In this document: positions 31,935 to 39,580 of the stretch, one piece after another | How the letters are laid out: each line of letters begins with the position of its first letter | Position numbering within the stretch: the stretch's first letter is position 1 | Source of the DNA: Caldilineaceae bacterium | GTDB taxonomy: Bacteria > Chloroflexota > Anaerolineae > Caldilineales > Caldilineaceae | DNA: 50,232 nt | NCBI GenBank assembly: GCA_022827195.1 | Contig: JAJDTL010000005.1 | Location: forward strand, 1-50,232 | Direction: 5' to 3' | Notes under the pieces: model-generated | Seen by the model: the letters and a program-made list of their open reading frames with translations, nothing else | What the model was told of the DNA's origin: nothing | Databases searched by the model: none | Program-made: the position numbers and the translations under genes

Positions 31935-32837
31935 TCCCATCGTTTGCGTGTGTGAATCTGACTTAGCGGTTGTCCGGAGCCTTTGTCCTTCGGGACCGAG
32001 GCCTTCTCGTTTTGGCGTGAAAGGGGGACATATGTCCCCCAATGTCCCCCAATGTCGTCCAATGTCGCCCTAAATTTTTTTTCGAGAGGGGGATGTTCTT
32101 TTCGTTTTGAGTTTTTCGTTTCTCGTTTTTCGTGTACCGACTAAGTCGCTTGTTCGCATTTGTGTTGCTCGGTCGCCGGGTGTCCCGACAGATGGCGCTT
32201 GCGATAGCTTAGCAATCCACGAAGGACACGAATTCACACGAAGGGCCGCGTTGCGTCCGGTCAGGTCCGGTGAAGTCGGGTCAAGTCGGGTCACATCCAT
32301 TTTTCCGGCGGTTGGAGACGGTAGGAGCGGCTGTCTCCTGGCAGCGGATGCTCGGAGGCCTGATGGTTCTCGTTGGGGCCCTTGCGTTCTTCGTTCCTGG
32401 TTTTCAGTTTCTCGTTCCTTTTTTGCCTCAGCCGGTTGTTGATGTCAGCGTAGCACATTTGAAAGTCTTTTGCCCGGGCTTCTCGCTTTTTTCATCATTT
32501 TTCGTGATGAACGGGTCGTTTTGGCCCTTAGTGCCGCGGAAGGGCCAAGCTGTTGTTGCCGGCGGCCGGGGCGATGTTCTGTGCCGGTCACGTTGTCAAT
32601 TCTGGCGGTGATAGCGTTGGTCGCGCAGGTCATGGTCTTAGTATAGCGTGCGCGGCCGGCTTTTGCAGGGGATTTCGGTAAATTGGTCGGTTTTCGATGT
32701 TCGTCTTTGATTTCTCATGGGGGTCCCTCTTCTAGCGGGGGATTGTCAGAAGAGGGGGCAGGCTGGATTCATGGGCGAACCGCCGGCGCGGGCGCTGGGC
32801 AGAATCTCTGAGTTTCATTGGGGCAGCAGGTCAGAAA
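31935..32837. other. About 0.9 kb without genes, rich in short direct repeats
   Basis: No coding frame is convincing on either strand. The stretch holds T-rich tracts with TTTTTCGTTTCTCG-like words and a perfect palindrome GGGGGACATATGTCCCCC (32023-32040) running into four 10-bp units of ATGTCCCCCA type (32032-32071). It also holds CACGAAGGACACGAA near 32220, and four 10-bp units of GGTCAAGTCG type at about 32258-32298. It separates the chromosomal dehydrogenase gene from the epimerase fragment and could be a recombination-prone or structural segment. Confidence 0.5.
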
Positions 32838-33206
32838 CTAAGAGCTTCCCCCAGCCATCCACTCGCGCAGAACCCGCGCATGCTGCGGCAGCGCAATCTC
32901 CGGCTCCTCGATCTCCGGGTGCCACTTTTTCTCCCACTCGGCGCAGATGAAGCCGTTATATCCCCTGGCCGCGAGCAGGTCGAGGATCTCGCGGCAGGGC
33001 ACCTCGCATTCGCCCATGCGGTAGGGGTGATGCACGTCCCAGACCGCCTTGACGTAGGGCGAGTCGACCTGTCGCAGCACGCTCGCCACCTCCTCGCTAC
33101 GGCAGAACGCGTCGTGAGCCTCCAAGCAGATCGTGACGCCGTGTCGTTCCGCGTCCGGGGCCGCCTCTGCCAGGCTACCCGCCACCAGGTCGATCACTTC
33201 GGCCAT
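32838..33206 (-). pseudogene. Truncated duplicate of the sugar phosphate isomerase/epimerase at 36754-37590
   Basis: The 122-codon frame (MAEVIDLVAGSLAEAAPDAERHGVT...) is over 90% identical by eye to the C-terminal half of the intact epimerase. It starts exactly where element A10 begins, so the N-terminal 125 or so codons have been lost. An internal in-frame deletion removes about 36 codons between short TCGCCCAT repeats (YRMGE joined to CEVPCREIL). Barrel strands and metal ligands are lost, so it cannot be active. Confidence 0.85.
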
Positions 33207-33210
33207 CTAT

Positions 33211-33510
33211 GGTGAGCCCCAATCTTTGGACCACCAATCGGGAAATTTGAGGTGGATCCAGACTGTTCTGCTCGGTGATGCCAGCTGATTGAATCTTTGA
33301 TAGAGTTGTCCTCCTGCAGGAGGTCTGCCTCAATCTCAAGTGTAATTGATAACCAGCGAATCGCCTTGTTGACGTTCAGCACTCCCCGAACCTTGTAGGC
33401 TGCCGTGAGGTGACGCCGTCTCCTGACCATCGTACTGCCTCTCCGCGGGCATGGTGAACTGCTCCATCATACACCTCAGCTCGTGGTCCAGTTTTTGGGG
33501 CCCACTTCAC
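33211..33510 (-). mobile_element. Family A ~300-bp element, copy A10 (reverse)
   Basis: The worn end GGTGAGCCCCAATC, then TTTGGACCACC, lies at 33211; the sharp end CTCGTGGTCCAGTTTTTGGG then GCCCACTTCAC closes at 33510. The minus-strand frame MVRRRRHLTAAYKVRGVL is a degenerate orfA head. The internal sequence diverges from A4-A6 and is closest to A11. It joins the epimerase fragment directly and lies 165 bp before the DAC small-ORF start. Confidence 0.7.
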
Positions 33511-33564
33511 CAATACCGGATGGCAAACCAAACCGCGACTTCAGCCAAGATCCGGTTTGTCCAA

Positions 33565-33595
33565 TTGGGCAAAATTAGTTCATTTGTGCTATTAT
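33565..33595 (+). promoter_or_regulatory. Possible sigma-70-type promoter for the small ORF and DAC gene
   Basis: TATTAT at 33590-33595 could be a -10 box, with TTGGGC at 33565-33570 as a weak -35 at 19-bp spacing, in an AT-rich stretch about 80 bp before the small ORF. The spacing is not ideal; it is only a candidate. Confidence 0.3.
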
Positions 33596-33675
33596 GAGTT
33601 CGATAAGTTTGATCAGTTGATACCTTAAAGCGAATAGTCCGTTTTCTGAAAATCTCCTACGGTAAGGAGGCCACA

Positions 33676-33804
33676 TTGGGTTCCGAAAAGCCCAGACGAA
33701 ATCACGTAATTGTGCAGATACTACTCCGAAAGTTCGTTGATGACAGCCAGTACCTCCACGTCCTGAACAAGAGGAAGCCCATACACTTCATAATCCAAAG
33801 ATAG
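33676..33804 (+). CDS. 42-codon small protein upstream of the DAC gene
   Basis: TTG start preceded by the near-perfect Shine-Dalgarno AAGGAGG at a 6-base distance. The peptide (GSEKPRRNHVIVQILLRKF then VDDSQYLHVLNKRKPIHFI) ends at TAG, 14 bp before the DAC ATG, which itself has a poor ribosome-binding site. This arrangement suggests translational coupling: ribosomes ending here would reinitiate on the DAC message. The peptide is basic and probably folds as a helix followed by strands, with no match I recognise. It may be a leader, a regulator, or the remnant of a longer gene. Confidence 0.55.
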   Translation: MGSEKPRRNHVIVQILLRKFVDDSQYLHVLNKRKPIHFIIQR

Positions 33805-33818
33805 GGACTCACTAAGAA

Positions 33819-35552
33819 ATGACAACACAGATAGATCAATTCATGTGGCCTTTCCAACACACCTTCAGAAGGTCTGTTCAGAGTGAAATCCAAGACATTT
33901 TGTCTCAGGTTGGCTTAGAAACACGCAACAGTGCCAAAGCGCTGCTAGTCGGCTTGGCCGCGAAGAAAGACCTGCGTCACGCGATTTGTATTGAGCCAGA
34001 AGATGGGCCTCTCGTTGTCGATGACTTGCAAGCAGTCACGAAGAAGACAGCAAAATTATTTGAGTCAGACCCCGAATCTAGGTTGATTATCCGCAACTCC
34101 AGACATCATAATCGACGACAGCGTGAAACGTTTCTTCGCTTTCGTGCTCAAGCTATTGCCGAAACCATTCAAGAATCAGGAAGGTTTGAGGGGCTCAGCT
34201 TCTTTGCTAGTAATTCTGCACCTCTCGCAGGTTATGAGATCCACACTTGCGTAGGCATACCCACGACCGCTCTTGAATCTGTGCCCCGTTTCAATAACCC
34301 AGCGAAGGATGAACGCTATGGTCATATCATTGAAGAATCTTTCGCACAAGCAATAATAAACACCTGCCTCGCGAGAGCAGACAGAGCCCTTCACTTACCA
34401 AATCCAGGCGAGGACATTTACGTTTTGGGAGACCGTGTTGATGTCGTAAGACATTCAGCCGACCGATTTGCAAGAAACGTAGCTTTCGCGCTGACTTTGC
34501 TGCCCCGTGACGTTTTCAGATGTGTAAGCGATGCCTCGATCCTAACCTATGAGCGTTCAGGTGCTAAGGGGCACCTGGTTATGTCCGAGCGCAATAATCT
34601 GACCAGTAAACTGGAGGTCACGTTTCAAAAGCCGGTAGGGTTGAACGATGCCCAAACCATGAGAAAGATGCTGGAACTCACGGATGACGAGACATCTCTG
34701 CTAACTGACGGCGAAGTAGTTTATGGACTGGGAAAGTGTATCTCTGCCCCCGATGTAGCGAGAATCAGAATCGAAAAACACGCTGAATGGTCATTGGCCA
34801 TAGACAACATGGAACTTATGAGGGTATCTTATGACCAGGCAACACTACCAAAGCCAATTTTAAACAAATGCCTCTTTAGAGACGTTATTCGCCGGACAAT
34901 AGGTGTAACCAATATTGAGCGCATCTGGAATATTTTTCAACACACTCTAGGTAGCGGACACGGAACTACGATAGTCGTTTCAGAGGACCCAGCTTCTGAA
35001 ATAGAACGTCTTGGTAACGAAGCATTAGCTATAAAGCCGGAGTACTTGGACTACAAAGATGTGATGCGGCTAGGCGAAATCGACGGTGCTGTTTTTCTCG
35101 GTCCCGACGGTCGCTGCTATGCGTTTGGGGTAATACTTGATGGACTGGCTACAACTTCCGGCGATAGAGCTCGTGGTTCACGGTTCAACTCAGCCGTTCG
35201 TTATCAGCGGACATCATCAGTTGGCACTGTGGTAATTGTCATTTCAGATGATGGCACAGTCAACCTAATCCCAACACTGATGCCCCAGGTTTCTCGAAGA
35301 GAAGTGGAAGACGCGGTTCAGGCCTTTTGCGTCTATTCAGGCAAAAAGGACAATGGCGGAGAAGAATGGGCGAGGAGGAATGAACGAGTGAAAGAATTGG
35401 CGTTTTACCTCAATGAAGAACAGTGTGGCAGAGTGAACAAAGCCTACGAAGAGGAAATGAACTCTCGGTTAACTTCTGGACAAGTCGTAATTTCCAGAAG
35501 GCCCCTACAACCCAACTCCGACATGGATGAGTCTTTTTTCATCGAAGTTTGA
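33819..35552 (+). CDS. Stand-alone diadenylate cyclase (DisA_N/DAC) domain protein with N-terminal sensor-like region
   Basis: A 577-residue soluble protein. Residues about 380-480 read GHGTTIVVSEDP, then DGAVFLGPDGRCYAFGVILDG (D422-G423-A424) and GDRARGSRFNSAVRY (R452 to A459). This is the DAC fold: DGA motif, a GVxLD strand, and G-T-R-H-x-x-A, here changed to GSRFNSA. DAC domains make c-di-AMP or related nucleotides from ATP. The upstream part includes GEVVYGLGKCISAPDVARIRI then HAEWSLAIDNMELMRVSY, like the sensor domains attached to DAC in nucleotide-based conflict systems. It lacks the HhH repair domains of DisA and the membrane spans of CdaA. The histidine replacement by Phe may alter activity. 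It is AT-rich, bracketed by A10 and A11, and probably transferred. A sensing or defence role is inferred. Confidence 0.75.
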   Translation: MTTQIDQFMWPFQHTFRRSVQSEIQDILSQVGLETRNSAKALLVGLAAKKDLRHAICIEPEDGPLVVDDLQAVTKKTAKLFESDPESRLIIRNSRHHNRRQRETFLRFRAQAIAETIQESGRFEGLSFFASNSAPLAGYEIHTCVGIPTTALESVPRFNNPAKDERYGHIIEESFAQAIINTCLARADRALHLPNPGEDIYVLGDRVDVVRHSADRFARNVAFALTLLPRDVFRCVSDASILTYERSGAKGHLVMSERNNLTSKLEVTFQKPVGLNDAQTMRKMLELTDDETSLLTDGEVVYGLGKCISAPDVARIRIEKHAEWSLAIDNMELMRVSYDQATLPKPILNKCLFRDVIRRTIGVTNIERIWNIFQHTLGSGHGTTIVVSEDPASEIERLGNEALAIKPEYLDYKDVMRLGEIDGAVFLGPDGRCYAFGVILDGLATTSGDRARGSRFNSAVRYQRTSSVGTVVIVISDDGTVNLIPTLMPQVSRREVEDAVQAFCVYSGKKDNGGEEWARRNERVKELAFYLNEEQCGRVNKAYEEEMNSRLTSGQVVISRRPLQPNSDMDESFFIEV

Positions 35553-35572
35553 CAAACAAGCCAATAAGTATG

Positions 35573-35947
35573 TTGGCCCCCGGTCTTTGGACCACAAGCC
35601 GGGAAAGATAAAGTGCATCCAGACGGAAGCGGCCGATTCTGATCGGCAACGGGGGTTTGGCGCTCCCAGAGTACGAAGTGCTGTTCGGCCGATGTTCGCT
35701 GATTGAGGCTTCGATGCGGTTTACTTCCTGCCACAGGGTGATCGAATTCAAGCCCTCAGGAGGGATGCCCGAATCTCAAGTGCATTCGATAACCAGCGAA
35801 TCGGCTTACTGACGTCAACGCAACCCGAAACTGCAGGCCGCCGCGTGTCGCCGCCGTCTCTTGTCCATCGTTCTGCCTCTCCACAGGCTGAGTGAACTGC
35901 TCCATAATTCACCCTAGCTTGTGGTCCAGTTTTTGGGCCTGCTTCAC
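35573..35947 (-). mobile_element. Family A element, copy A11 (reverse, 375 bp)
   Basis: TTGGCCCCCGGTCTTTGGACC opens the worn end, and CTTGTGGTCCAGTTTTTGGG with CCTGCTTCACC closes it at 35947. It is longer than other copies by about 75 bp in the middle and shares GATAACCAGCGAATCG with A10, so A10 and A11 form a subfamily. It starts 20 bp after the DAC stop. Confidence 0.7.
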
Positions 35948-36054
35948 CCTCTCGCTGGTTACGCCCGGCAAAGTCATAAGGCTGCTGGCAAGGCTGTGAC
36001 AAGCGTCCGACCTCATTCCGACGCCGGCACGTCGACACATAGGGAACAAGGATC

Positions 36055-36309
36055 TTGAAAACAGTCCGCTTCTCACTTCACGCCCAGAATCAACTCCTGC
36101 GGAGGGGCGCTGCCAAGGAGGAGGTAGTCGAGGCCATTCGCTCATCCTCGTGGGAACCGGCAGATCGCGGGAGGCTTGCCTGCAGGAAGAATTTCCCATA
36201 TCATGAAGAATGGAACGGCAAGGTTTACGAGACGAAGCAAGTCCACCCGATATTCGTTGACGAAGCGGATGAAATTGTAGTCGTAACCGTTTACAGCTAT
36301 TTCTTCTGA
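36055..36309 (+). CDS. DUF4258 protein (RelE/BrnT-like toxin candidate)
   Basis: A TTG start is supported by AAGGA 5 bp upstream; no in-frame ATG exists. The 84 residues (VRFSLHAQNQLLRRGAAKEEVVEAI, then YETKQVHPIFVDEADEIVVVTVYSYFF) follow DUF4258: a first strand, SxHAxxxxxxRxI, then a late VVTVY strand. The family is viewed as a RelE-superfamily ribonuclease-like toxin. The next gene, 10 bp later, is DUF2283, its frequent partner and proposed antitoxin. The pair lies between A11 and A12. Confidence 0.75.
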   Translation: MKTVRFSLHAQNQLLRRGAAKEEVVEAIRSSSWEPADRGRLACRKNFPYHEEWNGKVYETKQVHPIFVDEADEIVVVTVYSYFF

Positions 36310-36319
36310 GGATGTGACG

Positions 36320-36559
36320 ATGAAAATAACCTACGACCGCGAAGTAGACGCGCTATACATCCGCTTCAACGAAACAACGGTAACGACAAAACAGGTCGAG
36401 GACGGCATCGCCCTCGACTACGACGCCTCCCACCGCCTGGCCGGCATCGAGATTCTCGACGCGGCACAGCGTCTGGCCGACCCGGATACGCTGGGTCGTG
36501 TCGTCTTCGAAAGCGGCGTGCACAGCGAACCATCAGAACGAACCGTAGCCGCGCCGTAA
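36320..36559 (+). CDS. DUF2283 protein (antitoxin candidate)
   Basis: 79 residues beginning MKITYDREVDALYIRFNE. The repeated pattern ITYDxExDALYIxF, then DGIALDYDASHRLAGIEIL, defines DUF2283. GAGGA before the ATG at 36320 favours it over an in-frame GTG two codons earlier. Likely translated together with the DUF4258 gene. As antitoxin it would bind and neutralise the DUF4258 protein; this is inference from family pairing. Confidence 0.8.
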   Translation: MKITYDREVDALYIRFNETTVTTKQVEDGIALDYDASHRLAGIEILDAAQRLADPDTLGRVVFESGVHSEPSERTVAAP

Positions 36560-36594
36560 GCGGGCGCCGGGATGTTTACGCGCCCCTGCGATGC

Positions 36595-36656
36595 ATGAAA
36601 CTACACTTCGACAAAGAAGCCGGCGCCCTCTGCCTTCGTTTTGACGACTCTTTAAG
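36595..36656 (+). pseudogene. Second DUF2283 gene, cut after about 20 codons by a family A end
   Basis: MKLHFDKEAGALCLRFDDSL follows the DUF2283 start pattern (ITYDxExDALYIRFNE). At the next codons the sequence becomes AAGTGGGCCCCAAAAACTGG, the family A terminal repeat, so the gene was truncated by insertion or by recombination at an element. Confidence 0.65.
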
Positions 36657-36712
36657 TGGGCCCCAAAAACTGGACCTTAAGCTAAGGCATACAATGGGGC
36701 AATGCACCTTGC
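36654..36712 (+). mobile_element. Family A left-end fragment, copy A12
   Basis: AGTGGGCCCCAAAAACTGGA, then CCTTAAGCTAAGGC and ACAATGGGGCAATG, match about 55 bp of the family A left end in forward orientation. The right half is absent. It lies between the truncated DUF2283 gene and the intact epimerase, marking the right border of the DAC island. Confidence 0.65.
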
Positions 36713-36753
36713 CTCGCGCGTTTTTCCTTCCTCTAGGCCAACGTCAAAGACCC

Positions 36754-37590
36754 TTATCCCCTATCCATCTCCCCCGTCATCCACTCGCGCAGAACCCGCG
36801 CATGCTGCGGCAGTGCAATCTCCGGCTCCTCGATCTCCGGGTGCCACTTCTTCTCCCACTCGGCGCAGATGAAGCCGTTATATCCCCTGGCCGCGAGCAG
36901 GTCGAGGATCTCGCGGCAGGGCACCTCGCCCTCGCCCATCAGCTTCAGTTCCCAACTCCCGTCATCCCGGCGCCGGGCGTCCTTCATGTGCACGTGCGCC
37001 AGCCGCGCGCCGATGAAGTTCCACGTATCCTCGACCGCTTCGCCCATGCGGTAGGGATGATGCACGTCCCAGACCGCCTTGACGTAGGGCGAGTCGATCT
37101 GCCTCAGCACGCCCGCCACCTCCTCGCCGCGGCAGAAGGCGTCATGCGTCTCCAGGCAGATGGTGACGCCGTGCCGTTCCGCGTCCGGCACCGCCTCTGC
37201 CAGGTTGTCCGCCACCAGGTCGATCACGTCCGCCATCGTCTGGCCCTCCGACGGCCCGCCGCCGAAGGTGCGCACGATCGGCGCCTCCAGGTCGCTGGCC
37301 AGCGCCAGGTAGGCGCGCAGGTCGGCCAGGTGTTGGGCGCGGTCTGCTGCGTCGGGCGACGAAAAGCGCGTCGACGCGCCGATCCCCGCGATCACCAGCC
37401 CGTGCCGCGTCATCAGCTGGCGGATCGCCGTCCGCCGTTCTGCCGGCAGCAGCGGCGAGATCACCTCTCCGTCCAGAATGCGGATTTCGAGCCCCGCGTA
37501 GCCGTCCGCCTCCGCCTGCGCCGCGCAGCGCTCCAGCGACCAGTCCGGCGTGCCGAGTGTACTGAATACGAGTGGGTAGGGGAATGCCAA
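36754..37590 (-). CDS. Sugar phosphate isomerase/epimerase (xylose-isomerase-like TIM barrel)
   Basis: A 278-residue AP-endonuclease-2-type barrel. FSTLGTPDWSLERCAAQAEADGYAGLEIRI is the first beta-alpha-beta unit. Metal ligands appear in GVTICLETHDAF, VKAVWDVHHPYRMG, LAHVHMKDA and FICAEWEKKWHPE. Members act on inosose, hydroxypyruvate, keto-sugars and similar compounds; substrate unknown. AAAGGA lies upstream of the ATG. A truncated twin lies at 32838-33206, so the DAC island separates two related copies. Confidence 0.88.
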   Translation of the reverse strand: MAFPYPLVFSTLGTPDWSLERCAAQAEADGYAGLEIRILDGEVISPLLPAERRTAIRQLMTRHGLVIAGIGASTRFSSPDAADRAQHLADLRAYLALASDLEAPIVRTFGGGPSEGQTMADVIDLVADNLAEAVPDAERHGVTICLETHDAFCRGEEVAGVLRQIDSPYVKAVWDVHHPYRMGEAVEDTWNFIGARLAHVHMKDARRRDDGSWELKLMGEGEVPCREILDLLAARGYNGFICAEWEKKWHPEIEEPEIALPQHARVLREWMTGEMDRG

Positions 37591-37643
37591 AATCCGGTCC
37601 TTTCAGCGCGTTATCTCGATGTTTACTGCGATGGCTTGGCCAG

Positions 37644-38402
37644 CTACAAAGCGGTTTTCTGGTCCGCAATCGTCCGTTCAATTTCCTGTATCAATCGACT
37701 CATCAATGGATGAGATTCCGGCAGCTTAACTGCAATTTCGTGCAACGAAGAGATGTTATATCGGGTGCCGCGGTTACGGGCGTTCAAAATACGTTCCAGC
37801 AATTGGTAGAGCTGTTTACCTCGCAGTTGAAGCTGATACTCCGTTCTGATCCTTCGACGAGTCCCCTCTCCAGGTGGACGAAAGCCCCGGCTCTTGCGGA
37901 AATCCTCGTCTATTTCCGTTTGTCCAAGCGGAACAATCCGGTTGCAGTGAATATTGACCTCAAAGTGTCTTTCCGCCAGGTACTCATCAACTTCAAATGC
38001 AAACCACTCGACAATGGCGTCCAGAAGTTGCTGGTGTTCTTGAACTTCCTCAGGTTCCAGCAACTTCTCCAGTTCAGCGTCTACGTACAGGTCATTCTCA
38101 ACGCTATACCCTTCTGTCCAAATCACCCCATCGTACTCTGACGGAATTCCTGAGAACAGCCACATATCCCGATCGGCGACAAACGCAACCGGCAGACCAG
38201 AAAACTCATTCCGTCTCTCATAAACGGAGAGTAGATTCGGCCTGCCGCCCGTAGGCAGTACATTAGCAGTCCGGCTGCCAAGACGCTCCTCCACCCAGCG
38301 ATAGATGCGTATATCCTCTTGGCCTTCTACAAGAACCGTTGGTAAATTTGATCGACGAAGGACAGCGACCAACTCGTCTACCGTGGGGGACGGCACCGGC
38401 AC
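37644..38402 (-). CDS. DUF4435 TOPRIM-like nuclease candidate (AriB-like)
   Basis: A GTG start overlaps the ATPase stop by one base (TAGTG). The 252 residues carry TVLVEGQED (E26 with D30), VAFVADRDMW (D77 and D79) and WTEGYSVENDLY (E102). That matches the acidic E...DxD layout of TOPRIM folds and the DUF4435 YxxEN signature. In PARIS systems AriB (DUF4435) is released by the ATPase AriA on detecting phage anti-restriction proteins and cleaves tRNA. Here size and order match that pair. AT-rich relative to neighbours, so probably transferred as a unit with the ATPase. Confidence 0.75.
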   Translation of the reverse strand: MPVPSPTVDELVAVLRRSNLPTVLVEGQEDIRIYRWVEERLGSRTANVLPTGGRPNLLSVYERRNEFSGLPVAFVADRDMWLFSGIPSEYDGVIWTEGYSVENDLYVDAELEKLLEPEEVQEHQQLLDAIVEWFAFEVDEYLAERHFEVNIHCNRIVPLGQTEIDEDFRKSRGFRPPGEGTRRRIRTEYQLQLRGKQLYQLLERILNARNRGTRYNISSLHEIAVKLPESHPLMSRLIQEIERTIADQKTAL

Positions 38403-39541
38403 TAATTCGCCCCTCCCTTGTCTCCCAACGGAATCTCCTTGTCAGGATACTTGGCGTAGATGAAGGGTGAATGTGTGGCAATGAAGAACTGGTTCCCAGT
38501 CTCCTGTTCCAGTAACGTCGGTAACAGGCGACGCTGCCAGTCAACATGCAAGCTCAATTCTGGCTCATCAATGAAGATAACTGTATTTTCGCTGAATGCG
38601 TTGTAACACAGAAAGCTTAGCATCTGTTTCTCTCCAGCGGACAGCTTGTCAGATGCGATTGCTCCCTTTGTTGTTTCAAGAGTTGTCCCGTCTGTTCCTT
38701 CTCCCAGAGTAATCCCCTTCGTTATTTCACCATGGGCATTTTGTCCGACAACCTGAATTGCCTGGTATTGTAAGATGCTTCGAGTAAGTTCGGAGAGCAC
38801 CAGAAACGGTTTGAAAAGCCGCTCGCTCTCCTTAGCAACCTGTTGAATATCAGTAAGTACGGAGGGCACAGCCTGAGATATTTCCGAGTCTATGGCATCC
38901 CCGGGAGACACCTGGAACTTTTGTGAAATCTCGTCTAATAGCCGAGATTGACGGGCTCTGATCTCCTCGTTGATATCGGCGTATTTCTGAGTCAACAGGG
39001 TACCAACATCATGGGTTGAGATTGACGCGATAAATCTATGACCGTTGGTCGAGATATCAGAGGAGAACCTTTCCAATGCCGCCTGAAACGTCTCCTGTGC
39101 CGAAGTCGCTGATCTGTTTGAATGATCGACACCGCTGAGACCGGAAAAGCCCCCTTCTAGTCTTCTGAATGTGGGGAAGAATATGCTTGCTTTCGTCTTG
39201 GACTCGATACGTTTGTTGAGTTTTTTCAGCGTGTCATCCAGTTGCTCTACAGTTCCTTTCCTTTGTGTTCCATTGCGAAGATCCGTTGAAGTTAATGTGA
39301 TCTCGCTAGCGTCGCGTCGATGAATCGCCAGAAAAAGTGAATCGCCATTCACCGAGACTTGCTGAAACGGGATTTCAAAGATTACGCGCTCAAGATTCCC
39401 GCTGATCAGGTACCAGAGTAATTTAAGCACTGTCGTCTTACCCGACCCATTCTTACCCGTTATGATGTTCAGGTCTTCATTGAACTCTAGGTCGGCATCA
39501 ACTCGGTGATTCAGACCTCTTACGCTAAGACTCTTTATCAT
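38402..39541 (-). CDS. ABC-type AAA ATPase (AriA/OLD/RecF-like)
   Basis: A 379-residue SMC/RecF-like ATPase: Walker A GKNGSGKT (29-36) right after DLNIIT, a signature motif LSAGEKQM (300-307), Walker B VIFIDEPELSLH (D325/E326), and switch histidine in IATHSPF (H357). A central helical region (about 120-250) probably forms the coiled-coil stalk. Such ATPases with DUF4435 partners constitute PARIS-like defence modules. It is encoded in the same direction as the isomerases on both sides, with 39 bp to the upstream gene stop. The start context lacks a strong ribosome-binding site. Confidence 0.85.
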   Translation of the reverse strand: MIKSLSVRGLNHRVDADLEFNEDLNIITGKNGSGKTTVLKLLWYLISGNLERVIFEIPFQQVSVNGDSLFLAIHRRDASEITLTSTDLRNGTQRKGTVEQLDDTLKKLNKRIESKTKASIFFPTFRRLEGGFSGLSGVDHSNRSATSAQETFQAALERFSSDISTNGHRFIASISTHDVGTLLTQKYADINEEIRARQSRLLDEISQKFQVSPGDAIDSEISQAVPSVLTDIQQVAKESERLFKPFLVLSELTRSILQYQAIQVVGQNAHGEITKGITLGEGTDGTTLETTKGAIASDKLSAGEKQMLSFLCYNAFSENTVIFIDEPELSLHVDWQRRLLPTLLEQETGNQFFIATHSPFIYAKYPDKEIPLGDKGGAN

Positions 39542-39580
39542 CTGCCTGAGCCCCCTTCCTCAATCTACGCGGAGTAAAAG

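Noticed and set aside
32023..32071. Possible CRISPR-like array from 10-bp repeats
   Set aside because: The repeats are only 10 bp, directly abutting with no spacers, and no cas gene is present.
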